From assembly GCA_963971285.1 (NCBI GenBank), contig OZ020263.1, positions 3,224,001-3,288,000 on the forward strand: a stretch of 64,000 nt of DNA. The letters are read 5' to 3'. Below the pieces are notes generated by a model. That model saw only the letters and a list, made by a program, of their open reading frames with translations. It did not search any database and was not told where the DNA came from. Source of the stretch: Astropecten irregularis (Eukaryota; Echinodermata; Asteroidea; Paxillosida; Astropectinidae). The position numbers were made by a program, and so were the translations under genes. Positions 48,951-59,424 of this stretch are shown piece by piece (the first letter of the stretch is position 1; each line of letters starts with the position of its first letter).

Positions 48951-49612
48951 TTCCATAGTTTCAAACTTTTTGTTCCTGAAAGTTTCACACTTAATATGAA
49001 ACCACTTCTGGCGTGATAAGCAATCTTGGCAACCAACAACCAACCTCGGTCTCCAGAACGATAAAAGAAGAAAAAGAAGAAGAAAAAGAAAGGGGAAAAA
49101 AGAAAAAGGAGTAAAAAAAAAAACCTAATCAAAAGTCAACTCGGTTTGTCCCCGCGGCTGCTCTGGTTCATCCTAACTAGGACCGTATCCCCGTCCCTCC
49201 CTTTCTCGGCCTAACGGGTTTTAGCTCCTGGATAAATCGCGGGCTGAAACAAATTCGCTCTCCCCCTCCCAAAACCCCCCGGAGATATTTCAAGACGCGA
49301 ATTCGATTTTGTCATCTGGTCCCCGAGGGGGTAGGGGAGGAAAGTCAGGGGAAGGGGCGATCAGCGAGTACTTTTTCACTCTCTCGCGCGCTCTCTTTGG
49401 AGTTATGGTTTTGCAGTGGAGGAGAGTGACTTTTAAAAACTGTACCGGGGGAAAATATGGTGTTATATGTGCGGTCGTTTTGGCTTCACTGGTTGTTTTG
49501 TTCGGAGTTTGTGATGTCATTTTTGTCATGATACCGCTATCAAAACCGGTATAGGCCTATGCATATTGTGATTGAGGATCGGATATTAATAACGGGATAG
49601 GCAATATGAAAT
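48951..49612. other. No gene seen; purine tract
   Basis: An A/G-rich tract covers about 49065-49125. A modestly GC-rich patch follows to about 49480. No recognisable protein. Confidence 0.5.
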
Positions 49613-49767
49613 CCGGGGTCGATTTCACCAAACTCATCGTAACTATACTACCAATCGTAGGACGTATAATGCATTACATCCTCATGTATACGATAGGCCC
49701 CTTACGATGGATATTATTCACAACTCGAGTTACGATCAGTCGTAGGGCCTCGTGAAATAGACTCCAG
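49613..49767 (-). mobile_element. GGGGTCGATTTCAC fold-back MITE, reverse copy
   Basis: Ends ggggtcgatttcaccaaac and cgtgaaatagactcc, with aactcgagttacgatcag inside. The right end is somewhat diverged. Confidence 0.78.
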
Positions 49768-51031
49768 ATCAGGTAACACAAATATATTATGGTCGGATTC
49801 TAATGTTTGACATGATTATAATAGCCATTGAAGGATCTCAGACATAATTTTCTACATTTTCGCCATGAAAATGAGGGAATAGAAGTTATCTCATTTCAAA
49901 ATTTGTGACATAATTACGTCTGGAATGAATTTTGTGACCTTTGACCCGTCTCCCTGACGTCTTCATTTAAATACGCTCACAATTTACATCATGAAAACAT
50001 GAACCAACAAAATGAGTAGAAACAAGGCAAAATATATTATCTCATTATTGCTCACCATTCTTGAAGTGAAACAAACAGCTGAGACGTGCAATGTATTTTC
50101 GCCATCGTTTCTGAACCTAACACTTCGACAAATTTACCTGTTTTTAATTTGATTTTTTTTACCTCGTCCTGATGACGAAATCTCCCCCGATTTCCTTTCA
50201 AAATCCACGCCTTGATATTTCCTGACTTGACGGTATGTTTGCGGTATAGATTCCCGCTAACACCTATAAACATCTTCCACTCATAATCAGAAAAAAAAAC
50301 ACGATGACGCCAGTTCAAAAAATTCGCTTCGAGGAATATTAAAAAAAAGTGAAAGTGAGAAAGGGAAACAGATCTTGTCTTTCGATATTGGAAAAACAAT
50401 TGTTGTTTAGAAAACCTGCAATAACCTGGATTCCCATGTCCTAAGATAAGTTCTCGACAAAATGATTCTAAATGAAATGCGAGCCTTTGCATAAATAACT
50501 GGCAATGGAACACGTATATTATAGGGAAGTTACTGGATTTTGGAGTAAGCTTTAGGAAACATAGCTTGTATATAAGATCGACTATGAAGCAGCTATGTCC
50601 TTAGGGTTATAATTCGTCAGCTCAACATGGACAAATTCTTACCGTGATCTCTACACTGGAATTCTATTATCCCATACATACAACAAACGGTTGCAATGAG
50701 TAATCGTGTCATTCCCATTGAAACCTCATGACACTGACACTTTGAAAATGGACAAAAATGATAAATACGCAATTTCATTTAAAAGTGTGCCACTATAAGC
50801 TAATAAACCAGATCAGATATTGTGGAAATTGTTTGTTTTACATCAAACTTTGTAACCGTTTATGCGCACCTTATAGTTATAGTATAGTTATAAGTCTACA
50901 AACCATTGAATTAAATTTTCGGATTGAACTTGGTTATTTTAAAATAAGGTAGGTTTGCGGTGACACCATCCATGTACATGTAATCTCTTCTGTTAGAGTG
51001 TGTGGTTTCTGAGAAGAACCGGTGGTATTAT
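49768..51031. other. No gene seen
   Basis: AT-rich unique sequence. A 153-residue minus-strand frame (50052-50513) is the longest but shows no domain I can name, no intron context and no compositional signal. Confidence 0.5.
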
Positions 51032-51074
51032 CTCTCGACGTTTCGAACATTGTGCTCTGTTCGTCTTCAGAGAG
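51032..51074 (-). ncRNA. Hammerhead-ribozyme-like hairpin
   Basis: On the minus strand a CTCUC/GAGAG-type outer stem encloses a CUGAAGA box, a cgaac/gttcg hairpin and then AAACGUC. This order (outer stem, CUGANGA, stem, GAAA, short stem, GUC) is the type I hammerhead layout with a minimal third stem that is known from Penelope-like retroelements. One linker base does not fit the canonical core, so activity is uncertain. The segment is an isolated fragment without coding sequence nearby. Confidence 0.4.
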
Positions 51075-51250
51075 TTTAACCGTTGGTTATCTTCATCAAA
51101 GAAGTATGGCCCCGATATTTATCGATTCTATTGTTCCATGCGTGGTCTTGAAAAATCGGCTCGTTCCTTCTTCTGCTTTCTTTTCTTAAAATAACCCTTT
51201 TTTATATAATCATTGTTTGGCAATTATTAATGAGTGGTTTCATAGCTTCT

Positions 51251-51408
51251 GTACGGAGCCCGCAAAGGGACATCCGACATTTTTTTTTATCTCGTTTGAA
51301 CGAGATAATATCTCGTTCGAACGAGATAATATCTCGTTCGAATGAGATATTATCTCGTTTGAACGAGATAAAAAAAAAATGTCGGATGTCCCTTTACGGG
51401 CTCCGTAC
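51251..51408. mobile_element. Near-perfect 158-bp palindromic MITE with ATCTCGTT repeats
   Basis: Inverted ends GTACGGAGCCCGCAAAGGGA and tccctttacgggctccgtac lead to A/T runs and a core of repeated atctcgttcgaacgagat units (four or so). The whole is one long hairpin. The style (ggagcccgtaaagggaca ends with a self-complementary core) is one I recall from several invertebrate genomes. Confidence 0.85.
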
Positions 51409-54400
51409 TTCTGACAAGAACCCAAACCAAAAAAACCCCGAATGTCAATTATCTGTGGGGCACCGCAAATAACTCATAAACACCGTGAATATGCAAGTTG
51501 ATATAGAACCGTGTAACAATCCAAGATGTTTCGAGTTAAAATCCCATCTCAGTTATTGTCTTTATTTCCCCTCATCAGTGTCTTCAATGATACCTGCCCA
51601 TTTGCTGTAGGTGTGGTTTATTTTCATGATGATTATTTGTTTTAGCTAGAGCCTGGGATGTTTTTTGAGGACGTCACTCGAACTGATTTGTGGAAATGTA
51701 AACAAAGAAACGCCAGTAGTGTGTCGCTAGATCCTTTCTAAGACACACGTCCATTCACTGAATGAGACCTGGAATGAGACCTTAGGTTTAAGAAAAAGAA
51801 GAGAGACTGTATAATGTTTTCCGCATCAACGTCTTGGACTAGATTGGATCACGACCCAAGCCTCTTAGTGCTGGTCTTGATCATCTCACCACCGACATCT
51901 TACCGGGACCGTGGACGGTATGTCCCCCCTTCTCCTACACCGCGTCGCCGCCGTCACCACCCGCAGTTTGCCGTTCCACTTAACCGATCGCCGGCACACT
52001 ATTTTTCTCGTATCCGTCCTCTAAACGCCAAACCCTCCAAAAACACACATCGCAAAAAGAAAGGGGAGGGAGCGAGGGAAGAAAAGCGGCCAATGTATCC
52101 CCCTTGTTTTTCCCGCCTTGTTACTATATTTAGGCTGACAGGCTGCTAAACAAACGAGGCACTAAGTGGGGGCAAATTCAACATGTTCAAGATCAACCCA
52201 GTTCTGCGTCTGAATTCTGTCCCTATAAAAAAAAGCGCGCGCTGTGCGCTTGCTGCATCCGTGCGTACTACACACACGGTATAACAGAGCATTTCGTAAA
52301 AAAAACCCGTGAATCTGTGCCGTTTGAGCGCGTGCGAATCTCAGTCCAATATACATGTACATGAACAATCTTGATATTATGGGTTACGCGTACGGGGATA
52401 GAACAGCAAGCACCACTGTACTACAAAAAAGAAAATTGATCGATTTAGGCACATCCACACATAAGACGTGTCGTGAGAGGGAAAAAAAAGGCTGAAAGTT
52501 TATCTCCATTTTTATCCAATCGTATCACCCAGACCTACTGTCACCAGGACTAAAGAGTTTCTGTCATCACAATCAATAACCTACGATGTTTTTTGCTGCT
52601 TATATAAGTTTGGGATTTTTGTGATGTTTATAAAAACCATACTAAGGGGATAAATATTTGTCAAGTTCATTTTTTTTCTTCTTCTATCAGTCTTGAATCT
52701 TTCAAATACTGAAGACTGTGTTCACGAAAAACGAATAAATGTTGATACGAGTTGCACTTTGAAGGTTTTTTTTCTATTTGCAATTTTTTTTACAAATATT
52801 AGGGCGACAAATCGATTGAAATGATTATATTGATAGTTTGCGAGAATATCTCAAAGTTATCAGCTTTTAATGTAAAGTTAAACAACCCCAAAATTGCAAA
52901 TCGAACAAACGATTTTGATAACGATTGTAAAAGTGTATATAGAAAGCATTGTTTTTATTTTTGACTATATAAACGAGGAAAATCTAAGTGTGAAAATTTT
53001 AGGTCATCTTGAAACCCTAAGTTTTTTATATGTTCAGGTCATTGTTCGAGATGACGAACAGTTTACTGTAGTTTATTAATTAATAGTCAAGTAATCAAGT
53101 AATATTTATTTACAATTGCTTTGAGCATTACTGTTTATCAAACTATGCTGAAATATGCATATCCACGTCAATGAAGGGCAAGCCCAATTTGCATAAGATT
53201 ATCTATCTCCAGACCAAAATCATTTAATATTAATAAATAATGCATATTGTTACTATTACCCTATTCTTGACTGCACAATGGACAGTATATAAACGGATTT
53301 GATTTTAAATACTGGCTCAGGTGGGATTCGAACATGCGACATTCCTTGCACTTGCTGGTGTAGTATACTATCCCACCACCTCTAGGTGTTCAATGTCGCC
53401 GTCATTCATCTTGCAGGATTCGAACCTAGTCCCGGAGTTGAGCAATATGATGGCTTTTATATAATCTTCCAGTGCATCAATCGATTATGACACATAAATT
53501 CGTCAAACGATTGATTTTGTTTTGGTTTGTTCGAGAATGAGTGCGCCTTTTTCTCTCACAAAACAGTTGGGGTGGTGGGGTTGTTGGTGGATGGGTGGGG
53601 GGGGGGGGGGGGCAGAGGGGGAGGGGGATGTCATCTGAAGTCTGGTGGCGTGATAACATATCCGTCACGCAAGGTGGGATGGCCGTAGCTTCTTTGTGTA
53701 GTCAACGTGACAGTTCAGGACGCTGTGCATTTGCAAACAGAAGACAGGGAGAAAGCATCCCCCCCGACGTCACGTGCTGGGCTTGACGCCGTGACGAGTT
53801 TGTACCTATGACGTATACGCTCTAGAAAGCTCTGCTGTTTTAAAAGACGTTATTAGTCCAAAAGGAGTCCCTTGGACAATCCTAGCACGGGGATTGTGTG
53901 TGACTGGTGGCTGAGTATTCAAGTCACGATCCAGTGGGATCCCTCTCCTAGTTGTTAAGTTGTTACATGATCACTTTTAGCGAGCAAACAGTCATTTTGT
54001 GTCATTTATCAAGGAGAGGGTGGGGAAGCCAGCGTCTATACGCAACCCCATTAGATTGATCGGCTACAGAGTGTTTTCAGAGTGTAAATAATGATGGCGA
54101 TAATTTAGGGGGAGCAGACGAACAGGCCACAGATAGTAGATTTCTGTAAAAAGGTGGAAAGGGAATTAGGAGGGACTGTTAGGGAAGATAGCGATTACTA
54201 AGTAGGGAAGAGACTGGTTTTAAGATGACTGAGCCGACGTATCAGTCCTTAGATGTGGTAACTGGTTAATTGGAGGGGACTGATAGCGAGCCGATTTAAA
54301 CCGATCCTCGACCCGACTTCATCTGTCTCGACGCTCATCTCCTCTGGGTAATGGTTAACCATCTTCAAAATCTCGTTGGCTATTATCAGGCAAAATCCCT

Positions 54401-54544
54401 CTCAGCCCAATTCCATTAGAAGAATGGCTTTAGCTTATAGAATCCGAATGATTAAACAAAATGTGAATCTGTTAATAATTAGTAGGGATACGATGTCGTG
54501 TTGTTCTTCTTTACTGCGTTTTGGGGAGAAAAAATTAGTTATGT
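51409..54544. other. Unique AT-rich sequence, no gene seen
   Basis: Apart from the tRNA-like rearranged repeat at 53140-53440 and a G-rich tract near 53570-53630, nothing was recognised. A modest GC-rich patch lies at about 51880-52000. Confidence 0.5.
53140..53440 (-). repeat. Rearranged relative of the tRNA-cored fold-back element
   Basis: Near 53165-53196 is one arm (gtcaatgaagggcaagccc and aatttgcata). Near 53316-53345 the minus strand carries gttcgaatcccacctgagcc, matching the core of the 59640 element, and a second B-box-like block (ggattcgaacctagtccc) lies near 53415. The order differs from the intact copy. Confidence 0.5.
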
Positions 54545-54911
54545 TTAAAGGTAAGATCATACTTTGGTTTTTGTCAAAGAAATACAGATTCATGGGCAAA
54601 AATATCAAGGAAGATACGGTAACAGTCATCTGTGACATTTTCAGTCCCATACAGTGCCCACTTTTTGAGAAAACAGTGAAAAACGCCCACAGTATTTTAA
54701 AATCTTTTCATCGTTATTTTTGATTAAAAAAAAATTAAAATTGTATTTGGTCAATTGGTTTGAACCTTTTCAGGATATATACAGCATTTCAGGCAGTAAC
54801 ATTTTAACGGTATGATTCTACCATCACCATCTTTATACCTTGTAAGTTAAAGGTAAATCTGTAAAGATTTCTGTTTCGGTATGCTATCAAAGTATGATTC
54901 TATACCTTTAA
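54545..54911 (+). mobile_element. TTAA MITE, forward copy, full length
   Basis: TTAA-bounded. Left end aaaggtaagatcatactttgg-like, right end atcaaagtatgattctatac plus cctttaa. All internal blocks are recognisable. Confidence 0.8.
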
Positions 54912-55352
54912 TGTTCTTTGATCACGAACATTCGTCTTGACTTTTTTGTTCGCTAAATTTAACACATTGTAATTTCAGACACGTGTTTTTATTTTGTGAA
55001 GGTCTAGAGGGAGATAGCTTGTGTTGAAAAGGAGGTCTTTTCGAGAAAATTAAATTATTAAAAATGATGCCAGTAGATAAAACGAAGCTGTCGTTAACCT
55101 CGTAAGTCTCTTCAATTTTAACACAAATTGTTGGGAAATCTCCCAGTATATTTGACAATTATTTTGATATCGTGGTTCAGACTTTGGTTGCATTAATTCA
55201 GATGAGTGAGCTTTCTTAAACTTCAAACCGGGTAAATGTTAAACCGTTCTTAATTCAATAATAGACCCAAGCTTTTTTCTCAAATTCTGTTTACGTTTCC
55301 ACAATTATGCAAATGTTGCGTTTGCTTTTTGTTGTTAATTCTGTTTTATCTC

Positions 55353-55578
55353 TAAAGGTAGTATCATTCTTTGGTAGCATACCAAAAACAGAAATCTTCA
55401 CAGATTTACCTATAACTTACAGGGTATAAAGACGGTAAAGGTAGAAACATACCGTTAAAATATTTCTGTCTGAAATGCTGTATTTATCATGAAAGGAGTA
55501 AAACCAATGACCCAAATTATTTTTGATCTTTTAAAGATTAAAATAAAAGAGAAAAGACTTAAGAAATACTGTGGCAGT
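55353..55578 (-). mobile_element. TTAA MITE, reverse copy, truncated
   Basis: Begins taaaggtagtatcattcttt (preceded by C, so CTAA replaces TTAA here) and stops after aagaaatactgtggcagtt. The far third is absent. Confidence 0.68.
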
Positions 55579-57015
55579 TGCCATATTTAAATATTCAACA
55601 AAACAGAAAAACAAGTACCACAAAATTAGAAACAAAGCAAAAGAATAGGACAAAACAAAAACAAAGGCAAAACAAGTTGATTTGTTTTTCACGCAAATAA
55701 TTAATATTTTTATTGTATCTATTTTCATTTTATAAACACAAGTGGCAACCAAACTTATTTACAAAGAAGATATACAAGTCTTTTTGGTATAGATTAGGGG
55801 GTCCATTTTTACAATATTTTAATCGTGCCATTGCACGTAGAATGTCTATAATGGATAAAGAATTTAGGGTATCCGTGCAATGGAAGATACTATCTCAACA
55901 CTGATGTGACTTGGGAATTTTATTCCTTTTTACTTTAAATTTCAAATGTTAAACATTTTTCTTCCAAAGAAATAAGTTCTATGAAAAGCTGGTGCTCAGG
56001 CTACCGGTTTTAATTACTAATTTATGGAGAAACATTTTTTGGGAACAAAAATTGTTTGACAAATTTTCCTTTGGATATAAAATGTGGAGATATTTTGTAA
56101 GGGCTGGAAATCTTATGCAATAATTATCTGGTTTTTAAGCTAGCTTATGTTTATTCCCAATTACTCGCATAATTTATGCAGGAAATTTGCTAATCAAGTT
56201 TTGTTCTCTACGTGTTACCCAAGATAAATTTCCATATTGCTATTAAATTTTGCTCATTCTTAAAACTGCAGAGAAATCTGTTTTGAAACAAAACCTATTT
56301 TCTTTCTTAAAAAGGCAAAATAATTCCACTCATACTGTCATAATTATCCGTGCATGCCACCAGTAGGCCCTGTAACCATATTTTTTTGTTAGCAGGCAAA
56401 ATATTTACTTGAAAAACGTCTACGCATCACGTGACGCCAACCCATTGTTTTTTTTTCCTGATCATAATTATTATATTATAAAATCACAACTGGCTTTAAA
56501 GGATAACAATTTTTTTTGCATTCTAAAATATCTAGTGTTATTTACATTACTGCCACTCCAAAAATGTATACATATAATGATCTAATTTCTTCTTACAATA
56601 GTATTTTTGTTTTGTATTTTTGTTAATTACATTTTATTTTGTCTAGAGAAATAATTATTGCAGCTCTTGCAAGGAAAGATTCATATAATAATGAACAATT
56701 TACCTCTGTTTTTTTTTCTTCAAAATATGAACAATTGGGCTTTGCAAACCAAGCCAATTTTGCTATCACAATCCTACCATTTGGAGATAAACACATCGAG
56801 AAACATAGTCGACATTATAATTAAAAAAGAATCGGTATTTGTTCGGCATCAATGCCCGGGGAAGATTTAAAGAGACAAATTTAATGATTTGGCTTAAAAT
56901 TTGATAAGTTTCTGGCCAGTAGTTTATTAGTTAAGAATAAAACAACGATAGCTTTCTATTAAACTGATTTAAGTATGGCAGAAAGTGTTTCAATCTTTAC
57001 AAGACACCTTTCTCG
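55579..57015. other. Very AT-rich sequence, no gene seen
   Basis: Begins where a TTAA MITE is truncated and is AC-rich for about 100 bases (acaaaacagaaaaacaagta and similar), then strongly AT-rich to 57015. This sharp boundary suggests an inserted or rearranged block, but no ends could be defined. Confidence 0.45.
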
Positions 57016-57386
57016 TTAAAGGTAGTATCATACTTTGGTTTTTGTGAAAGAAATACAGATTCATGGGCAAAAATATCAAGGAAGATACAGTAACAGTCAT
57101 CTGTGAAAATTTCAGTCGCATAAGGTGCCCGCTTTTTGAGAAAACAGTAAAAAAAAAAACGGCCACAGTATTTCTTAAATCTTTTCTCTTTTATTTTTGA
57201 TCTTTTAAAACATCAAAAAGATTTTCGGTCGTTGTTTTGACTAATTTCTGGATAAATACACAATTTCAGGCGTAACAATTTTAACAGTATGTTTCTACCA
57301 TCACCATCGCCATACCCTGTAAGTTATACGTAAATCTGTGAACATTTCTGTTTTGGTTTCTTACCAAAGTATGATACTACCTTTAA
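57016..57386 (+). mobile_element. TTAA MITE, forward copy, best full-length example
   Basis: Ends AGGTAGTATCATACTTTGG and CCAAAGTATGATACTACCT are perfect inverted repeats inside TTAA on both sides. Length about 370 bp. It lies just beyond the probable 3' end of Dmbx. Confidence 0.88.
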
Positions 57387-57571
57387 GCTAAGTCCACAAA
57401 GATTTACCCAAACGGTTTTAGTCCCCCAAAATGGAGTTCCCTTATCCATAATGATCAAGGAAACACAACAAGATTGATCATTTTGATAAACTATACAAGT
57501 TTGAGTGTCTTTAGTTCAATTATATATACTATCTGTCTGATTTGGCGCCTTTTTTTCTGACAAACTCTTAG

Positions 57572-57909
57572 TTTATTCCTCGCCCTGTTTCCATTTGGAA
57601 AAACTCTTTACCTTGTAAAGTTTTTCCCTCAAGTGTACGACCTATTTTCTTTCGAGAGAAATGCGAATCTTGTTTTCGAATTTCCTTGTTTTTTTTTTTA
57701 TAGATTTTAGCTTGAGGTGCAAAGACTGAGTTTTCATTAGAAAAACAATTACACTGAAAGATAGTATAAGTATTGGATTATATCATCCTATTCAGGAAAG
57801 AGTTTTAATGGAGGAAACCGCAGGTTGGAGTTGCTTGCATGTTCTGTGTTTGAGCTCGAGAGTGTGTGCATATAAAATTTGAAGTCCTCTGAAGTCACAG
57901 CAGTTGTAG
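57572..57909 (-). other. Probable Dmbx 3' UTR with candidate poly(A) signal
   Basis: Below the TAA stop the minus strand is AT-rich and has no further splice-compatible coding sequence. An AATAAA hexamer on the minus strand lies at 57577-57572, about 335 bases after the stop, which is a plausible polyadenylation signal. The next TTAA-flanked MITE (57016-57386) lies beyond it. The transcript end is inferred only. Confidence 0.45.
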
Positions 57910-58343
57910 TTAGTCTCCTAGGTTGACGCCCAAGGCGGCAGCGTGTTGCTTGGCCCGAATGCGAAGACTCTCGATGCTACTACTCTGCATGTTGGTGGGC
58001 GGCATGGCCAGGCCAGCCGGTACCCCGGTCGGGGACATGTGGGGCAGGAGATGGGCCGGGGGCCAGGCCGCGGCCGCTGCGGCGAAGCCGGCCATGTGAG
58101 GCGAGTAGAACCCGGACAGGGCAGCGGCGGCGCTGACCGGCTGGCCGGACCGGTCTCCGTTGACGGACAATGCCGCGGGGAAGTGTCCGAAGGTTGGCGG
58201 CAGGCCTGGACGGGCCAGGAGCGTCGCGGAGCTGGGGTCGAAAGCGGCGCCGAACTGGGCCGCTCCTCGGAAATGTGGGAAGCCCATGATGTCGGGGAAA
58301 GTAGTTGTTGTGTGGGGACTACCAAGGAAGCCAGTCAAAGGAT
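57910..58343 (-). CDS. Dmbx: Dmbx homeobox gene, last coding exon with OAR motif
   Basis: This 434-base exon encodes 143 residues and a TAA stop. It starts after a pyrimidine-rich CCAG acceptor and reads PLTGFLGSPHTTTTF, then an Ala/Pro/Gly/Phe-rich region with poly-Ala stretches. Near the C terminus is SIESLRIRAKQHAAALG, a clear OAR (paired-tail) motif matching the family's SIENLRLRAKQHAASLG, which I recall from vertebrate Dmbx1. The protein ends GVNLGD. OAR motifs often act as regulatory, activation-modulating tails in paired-like factors. The exon is locally GC-rich compared with the surrounding AT-rich DNA. The visible exons together give about 415 residues without the N-terminal exon, in the range expected of a Dmbx protein of roughly 380-470 residues. 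Confidence 0.94.
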
Positions 58344-58787
58344 CTGGAAAAGCAAAACAAACAAACATAGACATGAATAATTAAAAGGACAACCTTTATT
58401 TCAATTAGGAAACTTCAAGTGTATAGTATAGGCCAACATGGTAGAATGCATACTTGTCACAGGGTTATGACAATAATGTAGTCTATTATTGGGTTCTTTT
58501 GAAAATGGCACTCCATCGCTTCAAAATTGTCACAGGTTAAGTTGAGTTCACGTTCTCGCCTGAATGATACCTTGGAATTTGTCCTCGAAATACATTGATT
58601 TGGATTTTCTGGTCTTTATCAGAAATCATTGCATTGGGTCATTTTGTTGAACCTGTTGAAATTGAATAGAGTGTCAGTAGTGTCAGCATTTTATATCGTC
58701 CGAGTATTGGCAATTCTTTCCTACTTCTGTTAATAGTGGAAACAAAAGGAGCGTTCAAAGAGGGAGTGGCTGATGGGACTGACTTAC
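58344..58787 (-). other. Dmbx intron between the linker and OAR exons
   Basis: A 444-base GT-AG intron of phase 1. The donor is GTAAGT and the acceptor CAG follows a T-rich tract. Minus-strand reading frame continues about 150 bases past the donor (to 58639) but loses family resemblance, which supports the intron call. No repeat family is obvious in it. Confidence 0.85.
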
Positions 58788-59424
58788 TTTGCATTGTGGT
58801 GATGGAGACAGATGGCCTCAGGGGTGAGGGGATAGACTTGGGTGCTTCTTCAGACAGCGCTATCATCGGCGAGGCCACTGGTGACATCTTCTCCCCCGGT
58901 TCCTTCTCCGTGCTGACCGCCTCCTGCCTCCTCTCGTACTCCTCGGTCCCCCTCTCACCTCTGGAGATCATCCCTGGGCTGATGGGCCCGACGTGCCTGC
59001 CGGACTCCACGGGGGCACGGGGATGCAGGGCCGGTGAGGAGGCACCGCCGTCCGGCTTGGCCGTGTTGTTGTTCTCGTAGTCCCTGAGAGGGGAGGAGGT
59101 CGGTGGCAGCTCCCGGGGCGCCTCCGTTATCATGTCGTCCACTGTCAGGCGCAGCTCCCCGGCCGAACGGCACCTCTCGCTGGCCGACTCATCCCCGTCG
59201 TCTACCGGGTCGTCGTCCTCTTCGGTGCGGTCTTCATCTTTGGGGTGACCGGTGGAGCGGGCATCGTGGAGGTCTAGGCGAGGTGGTGAGGTACCTCTGC
59301 TGTCCTGCTCCTCACCCTCTTCATCTTCTTCCTCTTCGACCTCCTTCTCGTCCGTGTCCTTCTCAGCCATGGCTTTGTTCCTCTGCTGCTTGCGGAACTT
59401 GGCCCGTCTGTTTTTGAACCACAC
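58788..59424 (-). CDS. Dmbx: Dmbx homeobox gene, coding exon 3 (homeodomain end and linker)
   Basis: This 637-base exon begins with VWFKNRRAKFRKQQ, which completes the homeodomain (residues 47-60). Position 50 is lysine, which in bicoid/Otx/Pitx-type homeodomains favours TAATCC-like sites. W48, F49, N51 and R53 are all present. An acidic run (about 20 residues, mostly E and D), a charged linker and Ser/Pro-rich sequence follow. The acceptor is a standard CACAG on the minus strand. The donor A/GTAAGT at 58788/58787 leaves one base of a codon, which joins the two bases that open the next exon to make Asn; this matched phase is why I end the exon here and not at the later in-frame stop near 58639. 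The first codon is GTG (Val) read through from the previous exon, not a start. Confidence 0.93.

Noticed and set aside
50052-50513. 153-residue minus-strand frame
   Set aside because: No domain, no splice context and composition like its flanks.
57918-58380. Other-frame and opposite-strand ORFs over the last Dmbx exon
   Set aside because: Shadows of the GC-rich Dmbx coding exon; only the minus-strand frame with the OAR motif fits the phase of the exon before it.
58639-58787. Extension of Dmbx exon 3 to the in-frame stop at 58639
   Set aside because: A good GTAAGT donor at 58787 matches in phase with the acceptor before the OAR exon; the extension has no family resemblance. An alternative unspliced isoform cannot be excluded.
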